Of a stretch of DNA of 64,000 nucleotides, positions 18,803-26,867 are shown in pieces. The position numbers and the translations under genes are program-made. The notes under the pieces were generated by a model. It had not been told where the DNA came from. It saw only the letters and a program-made list of their open reading frames with translations, and searched no databases. How positions within the stretch are numbered: position 1 is the first letter of the stretch; each line of letters opens with the position of its first letter. This stretch comes from Defluviitaleaceae bacterium (GTDB lineage Bacteria; Bacillota; Clostridia; Lachnospirales; WQUN01). The stretch spans positions 1-64,000 of the forward strand of contig WRBD01000008.1 in the NCBI GenBank assembly GCA_009779835.1. The letters are read 5' to 3'.

Positions 18803-21729
18803 CGGGACATCATATTTACACACGCTCTTGGTATGAATACGATTCACGATCCAAGAATCCGGGTACTTTTACGGTTGAACTTACAAGCGGGCTTTTTGAG
18901 CCAAATACAAGTGATGTTATTTATCACAAATTAAATCCTGTTTTGGCGGGAACGCAGCCTTCAATTGCGGGGTATGACTTGGAGCATTCTTTACTTCGCA
19001 TTTTTCATCCGACTCCGGATTCAACTGTTGTTGCGCGAAGTTATTTTGTAAACGATGAAATTACAAAGCGCGGCATTGTGCAATACAGTTTCGGGCTTGT
19101 GTTTTCCAATGAAGCAAATAACAGATTTTTGCGTTTTCCAAAACACGCGTTTGAGCTTTCAGCCGTTGAACCTTATGAAGAATTTGTTAAGCGCGTTTCG
19201 GAAGAAGAGCCGATTGAGTATTCCTCCATGTATGACCCCAACCCGAATGATTATCAACAGCCAACAGTCTTTTCACGCGAAGACTTGATGCGAATCGGTT
19301 TTAATGAAGACATTTTTACAAAGTTCTTCATCTCACTGGGGAAAGCTATTACTTCTCAAAAAGATGACCAAAGAGTTGCGGTGATTCTTCCCGAAGTACA
19401 TACAGGTGAAAAGATAATTTTAGCTGTTTTAACTATTCTTCCGCCGTGGCTTGTAGGCAAATTTGGTGCAGTTTCACGTTGGTCCGGTGCGCTTGAAGGC
19501 AGAAACTCGGCATCAATTAACGGCATTCAATTGGTTTTTTATTCAGGAGAAAAGCCTCCTCACGACACCATTTCAGCCATAATTGATTTAACAAACGCAC
19601 ATCTCCACAAAAACATTGAAGACATAACCGCAGAACAACAAGAACTTGCTAAATGGTATTGGGAAAACATCGGCAAACCCGATAATTTGAAAAGCATGGC
19701 GGATTACATGATTGAAAAATACCGGCAACTTATGGATAAAATGCCGTTTCCTGTTTTTGCTCATTGTTTTTATTTATGGAATACGTTCCATTTAAATAAT
19801 TATGATACTAAGTTTCTATCATTCAGCATGGCTTCGCGTGCAATTAACAGCATTGTCAGCGCTTTTGGAAAAAATTTAGAAAAATACTTCTCAAACAAAT
19901 TTATGCTAACGAGTATTTTTAGAATTTTCATAGAACAGCTTGAAAGTTCTGCTACATCACAGATTAGTGAATCTACAGTGCGCTCGGTTTGCTTACTTGC
20001 AAACAACGATTTTAAAGCAGGTGACCAACTTCAAGCAAGGCATTTTATTAAACCAATGGCAGACAGGTTTTTTGATTACAACGAATGGATTAAACTTGAG
20101 CCGATTCTACAATACTACTCCAAAATGTTGAAAGATAGCGCATCGGAAGAAAATTTTAATGAAGCAATCGCATTTTTCGGGTTGGCTTTATTAAGTGTGA
20201 ATAAAAAACTTGCAGATGATGCCGCAGCGGTTCTTTCAAATTATGCCAATGCAAGCGTTGCTGTAATGCTTGCTGAAGGTACAAATCATGTGAATGAGTA
20301 TAAAAAAATTGCACTTTTACTTAAAGATGCAAAAAGACAAATGAATTTGGACATTTCAACATGGGAAAATGTTTCAAAGAATGAAGCCGCTTCACGAATG
20401 TTTTTTCTTTTGGAAAAATTTAATCGTGAGAATGCAAATATAAATCCGCCGGGCAACAAACAGCTTGATAATGTTCTAAATGGGATTCAAAAACTACAGC
20501 CCAGTGAAAAAAGCGACGCTATTCAAACCTTGCTTTATCTTTACTGGAATGCGGACACGTTAAAAGATGCCGCTCAAATGCAAAAATACGTGAAATATTT
20601 GCATGAAAACCAAAAATTAAAATTATACTTACAAAACGATATAGGCACAGATGATATTCGCGAAATTTTTAAAGGCGAAGTTGACCATGCCTTAGATACC
20701 CGCGAATTTATCTCTGATGACGAAAAAATCAACGCAATTTTAGAATGGCTTGCCAAACTCCGAAATGATTGTGGTTTCCCCGATTCCGACCCGATTTTTA
20801 TGCACCTTGGGGAGAAGCTTACGGTGCTTGGCGGAATAGATACAATATGTGAAGTATTAAGCCCGAAATCAATAAAAACACTTGCCGAAGTATTTAAAAA
20901 ACTTGGCGCAACCGATAAGGCGGATATGCTTTATGAAATTATAAAATTCGATGAAGCAGGCGGCTCAAAAGGTGATTTTTCAAGAATAATTAGAAATTCG
21001 AATGTGAAATATAAATATTTCTTAATACGAATTGAATATTGGTTTAACAATTCAACAGATATTCCCGCCGAGTGGGCACTGACTCGCGCTGTTTATGAAG
21101 CAGAAAGTAGAAACATGGCGTTAAGTTACACTTCTACCACTGCTGAAATGTACCTGAACTACAGGCGTGATAAGCGCGAACCAAAAGAAGATTTGATAGA
21201 TTTATACGAGGCAATGCATCTTGTAGATGATGGCCGTTACGAACACAGTATTTCAGATGATATTTTTAAATCTTTGAAAGGCAAAGTTTTTCAAATTGTC
21301 AACGAACTTGAAGACAGAAATTTTTGCGATACCTTGTTTGCAACCGCCACAAAGTTTAAAAATTTTGCGAGTCCGCATTCAATCCATACGCGAATGTATC
21401 AAGCGGGAAGAGAAATTGCTAATCGAATAAAAAATAACTACTCTTCCGAAGACCCGCCCTATGATATTCTTAAAAAATTTCATCCGGGCGAAGGGGCGCC
21501 AATGTCATTCGCCAGTGATTATTCCGTGTTACCATCTGTGTTATCATTTTTTATATTTATTGGGGTTTGCCTTGCTACGGTTTCCGGTATCATTTTGATT
21601 TTAAGCCCGGTGGGTCTTACGGGAATGCTGTTGACGATGTTTCCGCTTTGGTTTGTAACCGTCTTGGCTGTATGTATGTTTATATCTCTTGTACTTACGA
21701 TATTTCAATTACTTTATCCCGATTATTAA
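18799..21729 (+). CDS. GTPase-associated (GAP1-N2-like) membrane protein
   Basis: The start is taken as the ATG at 18799, overlapping the GTPase stop as ATGA with GGAGGG eight bases upstream; the track uses a GTG nine bases earlier. The 976-residue product opens with HHIYTRSWYEYD and a beta-rich region that resembles the N-terminal domain of GTPase-associated GAP1-N2 proteins. The middle is long and alpha-helical, and two membrane helices lie at about 914-937 and 942-967, next to the C-terminus. Translational coupling to the GTPase supports a physical pair tethered to the membrane. The family assignment rests on pattern memory of the N-terminus and on context, so it is moderate. Confidence 0.6.
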   Translation: MTGHHIYTRSWYEYDSRSKNPGTFTVELTSGLFEPNTSDVIYHKLNPVLAGTQPSIAGYDLEHSLLRIFHPTPDSTVVARSYFVNDEITKRGIVQYSFGLVFSNEANNRFLRFPKHAFELSAVEPYEEFVKRVSEEEPIEYSSMYDPNPNDYQQPTVFSREDLMRIGFNEDIFTKFFISLGKAITSQKDDQRVAVILPEVHTGEKIILAVLTILPPWLVGKFGAVSRWSGALEGRNSASINGIQLVFYSGEKPPHDTISAIIDLTNAHLHKNIEDITAEQQELAKWYWENIGKPDNLKSMADYMIEKYRQLMDKMPFPVFAHCFYLWNTFHLNNYDTKFLSFSMASRAINSIVSAFGKNLEKYFSNKFMLTSIFRIFIEQLESSATSQISESTVRSVCLLANNDFKAGDQLQARHFIKPMADRFFDYNEWIKLEPILQYYSKMLKDSASEENFNEAIAFFGLALLSVNKKLADDAAAVLSNYANASVAVMLAEGTNHVNEYKKIALLLKDAKRQMNLDISTWENVSKNEAASRMFFLLEKFNRENANINPPGNKQLDNVLNGIQKLQPSEKSDAIQTLLYLYWNADTLKDAAQMQKYVKYLHENQKLKLYLQNDIGTDDIREIFKGEVDHALDTREFISDDEKINAILEWLAKLRNDCGFPDSDPIFMHLGEKLTVLGGIDTICEVLSPKSIKTLAEVFKKLGATDKADMLYEIIKFDEAGGSKGDFSRIIRNSNVKYKYFLIRIEYWFNNSTDIPAEWALTRAVYEAESRNMALSYTSTTAEMYLNYRRDKREPKEDLIDLYEAMHLVDDGRYEHSISDDIFKSLKGKVFQIVNELEDRNFCDTLFATATKFKNFASPHSIHTRMYQAGREIANRIKNNYSSEDPPYDILKKFHPGEGAPMSFASDYSVLPSVLSFFIFIGVCLATVSGIILILSPVGLTGMLLTMFPLWFVTVLAVCMFISLVLTIFQLLYPDY

Positions 21730-21745
21730 AGGAGCGAAGAGTCTT

Positions 21746-22711
21746 ATGAGAAGAAGACATTTTTTTGTACTTACGTTTTTTTTGTTGTTCTTGGCAGCAG
21801 CTACTTTGCCCGCGCATATTTTAATTTACGCGGACACCGAATGCGAAAATTTCAATTGCGATGATGATGACTGCGATGGCGAAAATTGTGTTGAAGAAGA
21901 TACACCCGCCGCCGACCCAAATGACCTCACGTATGCTTTTTTATGTCCGGTTTTCCGTGCTGCTATCCGTGATGAATTGAATCATAAAGAAGAAAATGGG
22001 AACTATCCTCCTATATACCAAGAAGATTTAAATAGAATTACGCGGCTAAGTTTATACGGCGGCGAAATGGAACGTCTGCACGGCACTAGGATAAGAAGTC
22101 TTGCGGGTGTTGAACATTTAACTAATTTGGAATACTTGAAAGTTGATAGCAATTATCTCATTCCTTTTGATGAAGAAACCGGAACAGGGATAGACGTATC
22201 ACAGAATGAAAAATTAACAGAATTAAATGTGCACAATAATTTTATCAGTAGTCCCGATGAAGTAAAAGGGTGGCGAGATGGTTTTCACATTGGAAGTGGA
22301 GTGGCTCGCACGGACGTTCCTCGTCCGCCATATCCTATGCCTGCCCCGGGAATAACTCCTCCTCCCCATTCTGAGCCAACCACTGCTTCCAATGAAGAAA
22401 ACACTGCCGGCGAAGAAGACAACTATGACAACGAAGGAAACCGTGAGTCATTTGGTGTTCCAATAGAAAGGAATCATCCCAATGAAGTTATACGACGGGC
22501 ACTGAGGGATTCCACTTCATTTGAGGGTACGGTAGTTCTTTCTGTTGACGTACGACGCGAAAGTTATAATAGTGATTGGGTTGTAATAAATGCAAGCGAA
22601 GTACCCGAACCCGGCACTCTATATGTAATATTCACATGGGTACTGGTTGTCTTGATTTTTCTAATGTTTATATTAAATCTATTGATTCTTATAGTTCGTA
22701 GTAGAAATTAA
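21746..22711 (+). CDS. membrane protein with leucine-rich repeats
   Basis: The start at 21746 follows AAAGGAG and gives a proper signal sequence (RRRHFFVLTFFLLFLAAATLP); the track start is 57 bases upstream, inside the previous gene. The 321-residue protein next shows an acidic cysteine-rich stretch (ECENFNCDDDDCDGENC). About three leucine-rich-repeat-like units follow (ITRLSLYGGEM, LTNLEYLKVDSNYL, LTELNVHNNFI), then a proline-rich linker and a C-terminal membrane helix (about residues 290-316). It is therefore an extracytoplasmic, membrane-anchored binding protein. The acidic cysteine-rich segment may bind a metal or be disulfide-linked. The ligand is unknown. Confidence 0.7.
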   Translation: MRRRHFFVLTFFLLFLAAATLPAHILIYADTECENFNCDDDDCDGENCVEEDTPAADPNDLTYAFLCPVFRAAIRDELNHKEENGNYPPIYQEDLNRITRLSLYGGEMERLHGTRIRSLAGVEHLTNLEYLKVDSNYLIPFDEETGTGIDVSQNEKLTELNVHNNFISSPDEVKGWRDGFHIGSGVARTDVPRPPYPMPAPGITPPPHSEPTTASNEENTAGEEDNYDNEGNRESFGVPIERNHPNEVIRRALRDSTSFEGTVVLSVDVRRESYNSDWVVINASEVPEPGTLYVIFTWVLVVLIFLMFILNLLILIVRSRN

Positions 22712-22729
22712 TAATTTGGGGAGGGCTAC

Positions 22730-24085
22730 ATGGTTATAAAATCACCGTTAAATTTTTTAATGCTACTTTTTAGTTTTTTTGCGGCAATTGCCGTTTTCTT
22801 TTTGGGCGAGGTTTTACTTAGATTTATCTCGGGCTTGCCGTTTATTTTTCAATGCGCGATTTATTTGACCTTTGTAACAACTCTTTGCTTTGCTGCAATT
22901 TTTATTTCGGAAAAAATTTATTCGGGTTATTACATTCCGCGCGGACGTGTTACTTTTGGCGGAACTTGCGCAAAAGCGGCGGCAATTTTTATCCCTTGCG
23001 CGTTCGCTCTCGGGCTTCTTACGCAGTTACTTTACGGTTTTATTTTTACGGAAACCCGTGGCGACCATACAGTCGTAGATGGAGAAGTTTCCGGCGCAAT
23101 GATACAAATGATTGGCGAAATGGAAATAGGACGCCGCGACGCGCTGGATTTGGTCATTGTGGTAGATACCACCGGTTCTATGGGTTCGTATATTAACGAT
23201 GTCAGAAGGGATATTAGTCATGTGTATGACGCACTTGCAAACCAAACCCGCGATTTCCGTGTGGCACTTATAGATTACAGGGATTTTCCCTCACGCACCA
23301 TGTATGCGGGCGACTATCCCGCCAAGCTTCAGCTTAATTTTACATCGGAACGGCATGAAATTGCCAATGCCATAAACGCGCTCACATTGGGTAACGGAGG
23401 GGATATACCGGAAACCATGTATTCCGCGCTAAGCATGGCGGCGGGACTTGATTGGCGACCGGATGCGCATAAACACATCATTGTGCTTACAGACGCGGAA
23501 CCGCTTGACCCCGAACCCTATACATACTACACCATGAACCAAATAATTGATATGTTGGAATACGGGGACATTGAGCTGCACCTTATAGGTGCGGGCGATA
23601 GTCCGGTTATGCTTGCCTTTTTTGAAGAAATATCTGAACGTACGGGGAATGATTTTGCTCATGTTGTACCGGTAATTACGTTTGCAAGTTTTATAGTAGA
23701 ACAAGAAATTGAAACTTGGTGGGAAAGACCTCATTTACTTTTGGCGTTTGACGGCTCAGGGGAAAGGGGAGGTGCTATGAAAATTGCCGTACACGCCTTA
23801 TTAATGTCACTTTGGGGAATATTCACAGGCATTGCTGTAGTTGTATTCTTAAATAACAGCAAATTGTTTACCACGTTTTTGATACACCGGATTATTGTTT
23901 CGATAGTTATATCAACTATATTTGCAATAATGATGGCAGATGCAGACATAATTACGAATTTGGCGGCGCGCGCATTATTAGCATTAGGAGTTTGCCTATT
24001 ATATCTGCCGACATTCAGTTGGGGCGATACTATTGCACCTCAAAATAGGAATCCTACTGCGCCCTCGGCAGATTCGGGATGGTAA
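22730..24085 (+). CDS. polytopic membrane protein with VWA domain
   Basis: Three N-terminal hydrophobic helices (within residues 1-110) precede a von Willebrand factor A domain at about 135-310, with MIDAS motif VIVVDTTGSMG and later a TDAEP aspartate. Three more helices fill the C-terminus (about 345-440). With three helices before it, the VWA domain is probably outside the membrane. It is the second VWA protein of the cluster and differs in topology from the first, so the two are not recent duplicates. The start follows GGGGAGGG. It ends seven bases before the PP2C start. Its role as a metal-dependent adhesion or assembly module is inferred from the domain. Confidence 0.85.
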   Translation: MVIKSPLNFLMLLFSFFAAIAVFFLGEVLLRFISGLPFIFQCAIYLTFVTTLCFAAIFISEKIYSGYYIPRGRVTFGGTCAKAAAIFIPCAFALGLLTQLLYGFIFTETRGDHTVVDGEVSGAMIQMIGEMEIGRRDALDLVIVVDTTGSMGSYINDVRRDISHVYDALANQTRDFRVALIDYRDFPSRTMYAGDYPAKLQLNFTSERHEIANAINALTLGNGGDIPETMYSALSMAAGLDWRPDAHKHIIVLTDAEPLDPEPYTYYTMNQIIDMLEYGDIELHLIGAGDSPVMLAFFEEISERTGNDFAHVVPVITFASFIVEQEIETWWERPHLLLAFDGSGERGGAMKIAVHALLMSLWGIFTGIAVVVFLNNSKLFTTFLIHRIIVSIVISTIFAIMMADADIITNLAARALLALGVCLLYLPTFSWGDTIAPQNRNPTAPSADSGW

Positions 24086-24092
24086 CCGGTCA

Positions 24093-24815
24093 ATGTTTTT
24101 TGCTGCTAAAAAATTTTCGGTAACTTTTGCCGCCGCGTCGAGAATCGGAAAACGTGAGCGCAATGAAGATTCTGTTATCTCGCTTGTAAAAGACGACAGA
24201 TATTGTTTTGTTGTCGCCGACGGACTGGGCGGGCATGGGCTTGGCGATTTAGCGTCAAAGACACTTACGTATGTTTTTTCGCGTGAATTTGACAGATGCA
24301 CAAATATGAAAAGTAACCGGATATTTCTTTCGCACGCATTCGATTGTGCGCAGGAAGAAATTCTTGCTTTACAAGCCGCGAGGGGTATAAAAAAATATCA
24401 AGCTAAAACAACGGCGGTTGCTCTTTCAATTTTTAATGGGAAATACGCGTGGGGACATGTTGGAGATTCCCGCTTATATCGCTTTAATCGCGATATCTTA
24501 ATCTCCCGCACGTTTGACCATAGTGTGCCGCAAATTCTTGCCCTTTCCAATGAAATTTCCGAAGACGAAATTTCCACGCACCCCGACCGTTCACTTTTGC
24601 TTCACGCATTCGGCGATGAATGGGACGAACCGAAATACGAAATTTCAAAAGAAACATCGCTCAAACGCGGCAACTCATTTTTTTTATGTACGGACGGTGT
24701 TTGGGAATATGCAAAAATAAAACCTCCGCATAACATGGAAATAACCCCTGATGTTTGGCTTTCCGTCATTATGAGTGAAACACGAAACCGCAGGACAGGA
24801 AAGCGATTTAGATAA
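24093..24815 (+). CDS. PP2C-type Ser/Thr phosphatase, C-terminus frameshifted
   Basis: The product has the expected PP2C motifs: RERNEDS, VVADGLGGHG, GHVGDSRLYRF and FLCTDGVWEY. It should reverse the phosphorylation made by the two kinases directly downstream. I start at the ATG at 24093; the track start at 24033 runs through the previous gene. In this frame the protein stops at 24815 after RRTGKRFR and lacks the final DN-x-S motif, which supplies a metal-binding aspartate. That motif is encoded in the +1 frame and ends at 24846. As read, the enzyme would be truncated and probably inactive. A real mutation, a sequencing error and programmed frameshifting are all possible. Confidence 0.85.
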   Translation: MFFAAKKFSVTFAAASRIGKRERNEDSVISLVKDDRYCFVVADGLGGHGLGDLASKTLTYVFSREFDRCTNMKSNRIFLSHAFDCAQEEILALQAARGIKKYQAKTTAVALSIFNGKYAWGHVGDSRLYRFNRDILISRTFDHSVPQILALSNEISEDEISTHPDRSLLLHAFGDEWDEPKYEISKETSLKRGNSFFLCTDGVWEYAKIKPPHNMEITPDVWLSVIMSETRNRRTGKRFR

Positions 24816-24846
24816 TTATTCCGCCATTGCAATTACCGTAAAATAG
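24775..24846 (+). pseudogene. out-of-frame C-terminal segment of the PP2C gene
   Basis: In the frame one base ahead of the phosphatase, codons from 24775 to the TAG at 24844-24846 read VKHETAGQESDLDNYSAIAI and then TVK. DNYSAIAITV is the typical last strand of PP2C phosphatases, including the metal-binding aspartate. Its stop leaves 14 bases to the kinase start, the spacing usual in this cluster, whereas the in-frame stop leaves 45. The switch must occur after the TGA of this frame at 24772-24774. Confidence 0.75.
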
Positions 24847-24860
24847 GGAGTTGATATTTA

Positions 24861-26843
24861 ATGAGATGTAATTATTGTTTTTCTTATCACGACGAAGGGG
24901 ATACTTGTCCCGATTGCGGTTATGTGAAAGACCGGGAGGCGGACGAACTTTTTTATTTATACCCCGGCACAGAATTAAATAACCGTTACATAATCGGGCG
25001 GACACTTGGCGCAGGAGGGTTTGGCATTGTTTATAAGGCGTGGGATAAAAAGGAAGATATCCCTGTAGCGATAAAAGAATATTATCCAAGCGGGCTTGTA
25101 ACACGCACACCCGGAATGGGGCAGCTAAACCTTATAGCAAAAAACCGTTCTTATGAATTTGAAGCCGGCTCACAACGCTTTGCGGCGGAATGTGCCGGAA
25201 CAATGCAAATAGACAGGCAATATAAAAACAACCCTGCATTAATCCATAATGTTTCGTGTTTTAATTATAACGGCACAACTTACCTTGTAATGGAATTATT
25301 GGAAGGTGAAACACTCACTCAATACGTTAAAAAAAACGGTGTTATCCCATTGGATGATGCTTTAAAGATTGCTTCCGCAATTCTTGGCGCGGTGCGCGAT
25401 ATACATAATGTGAATATTATTCATCGTGATATCAGCCCCGACAATATTATTATTTGCAAAGACGGCACGGTAAAACTAATCGACTTTGGTGCGGCGAAAT
25501 TCGGAAAACGCGACAACGCACAAAATACAGAGCGCGTTATGAAGCCGGGCTATTCTCCGCCGGAGCAATACGAACAAGTCGAACGCTCGGGCAATTTTAC
25601 AGATATCTATGCTGTTGGAGCAACTTTTTACTTTATGCTTACCAGTTATGAACCCACCGAATCCACCAACAGAAAAACAGGCGACTCGCTCGCGTCCCCC
25701 CGAAGCCTAAATCCACAAATTCCCCAAAACATCAGCGACGCAATTTTAAAATCAATGGCAATAGACCACAGATTGCGCTTTAAAGACGCAACAGAATTTA
25801 TGAAAGCACTTACCGGCGAAATAAAAGTTTCGCGTCCGGAAGTTGAACTTAAACGCCGCAAAACAAAACGCTTTTTTTCGATTGCAGCTTCATTTTTAAT
25901 ATTGTGTATTGCCGGATTTACTTCATATTATTATATAGACAGTATTGTCGGTGCGTTAAATGACGCTTCTATCGAAGTATGGTTTATTTTAACAGGTGAT
26001 GAGTTCATTGATTCGCAAAGAACCGCCGCGCTTACACAGGTAGTTGAAGATTTTAATTATCTACATTCAAACATAGAAATAGAGCTTCGCGGAATCCCGA
26101 TTGACAGTTATGAGTCGGAAATTGAAAGCGCGTTGCTGGAAAACATGCCCATACTTTTTGAATCGGGCGGGCTTAGTATGGAATTGTTATCGCAAACGGC
26201 GGATTTAAACGCCTCCGTAAACAGAGTGCGAAACAATGTTCACTTTTTGGAACACTACACACGTTTTTTCCCGGCGCGAAATCAAATGCCAACCGGCTTT
26301 AAAGTTTCTTGCATTTTTATTAACACAACAATTTCAACTTATGACAGGCCTTACGCCGATGATTTAACCACGCTTCTTGCTTCAATGCCCGTTGATACAA
26401 GCCGCGTTGCCGTGCGACACGGAAGTGAAGCAGACTTTATTACCGTTTTCGGCAGCGTAACATATGTTGATTCTTTGGAATTTTTCCTTAATGATGCCGG
26501 TGCGCTTTTTGCCGATACTTCAATACATCACATTATGCAGACGGAATTTGCCGGAAGATACAGAATGATTAGGCTCGGTACAAATACCGTGCCCGCTTCG
26601 TTCGGAGGAATATTCAGCGTAGCGGAAAGTAGTCGCGATGAACAAGCCGCAAAAATCCGCTTGCTTGAATTTATGCTTGGAAACCATGCGCAGCGCGTGA
26701 TTCACGTTCAGCATCGCAGCGGTTTTATGCCGCTTAATATTAACGCACTTGGCACAGATGAAGCAGAACCTCGTACCTTCCGCCGTATTTTCGGAGAATT
26801 TTCAGAGTTGCTTGAAAATATGGAAAGCTTTGCGTTTAACTAA
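24861..26843 (+). CDS. Ser/Thr protein kinase with extracellular solute-binding-like domain
   Basis: The 660-residue protein starts with a four-cysteine zinc ribbon (CNYC...CPDC). A Hanks-type kinase domain follows (about residues 38-305) with glycine loop GAGGFG, VAIKEYYP lysine, HRDISPDN catalytic loop and DFGAAK, all intact. A membrane helix lies at about 336-357. The extracytoplasmic part (about 368-655) resembles a type 1 extracellular solute-binding domain: EVWFILTGDE, then LTQVVEDFNYLHSNIEIELR. Kinases of this class usually carry PASTA domains, so a solute-binding-like sensor is unusual and suggests direct small-molecule or glycan sensing. It lies between the PP2C and the second kinase. 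The ligand is unknown. Confidence 0.85.
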   Translation: MRCNYCFSYHDEGDTCPDCGYVKDREADELFYLYPGTELNNRYIIGRTLGAGGFGIVYKAWDKKEDIPVAIKEYYPSGLVTRTPGMGQLNLIAKNRSYEFEAGSQRFAAECAGTMQIDRQYKNNPALIHNVSCFNYNGTTYLVMELLEGETLTQYVKKNGVIPLDDALKIASAILGAVRDIHNVNIIHRDISPDNIIICKDGTVKLIDFGAAKFGKRDNAQNTERVMKPGYSPPEQYEQVERSGNFTDIYAVGATFYFMLTSYEPTESTNRKTGDSLASPRSLNPQIPQNISDAILKSMAIDHRLRFKDATEFMKALTGEIKVSRPEVELKRRKTKRFFSIAASFLILCIAGFTSYYYIDSIVGALNDASIEVWFILTGDEFIDSQRTAALTQVVEDFNYLHSNIEIELRGIPIDSYESEIESALLENMPILFESGGLSMELLSQTADLNASVNRVRNNVHFLEHYTRFFPARNQMPTGFKVSCIFINTTISTYDRPYADDLTTLLASMPVDTSRVAVRHGSEADFITVFGSVTYVDSLEFFLNDAGALFADTSIHHIMQTEFAGRYRMIRLGTNTVPASFGGIFSVAESSRDEQAAKIRLLEFMLGNHAQRVIHVQHRSGFMPLNINALGTDEAEPRTFRRIFGEFSELLENMESFAFN

Positions 26844-26867
26844 TTCGTCGATATGGAGGCATGACAT

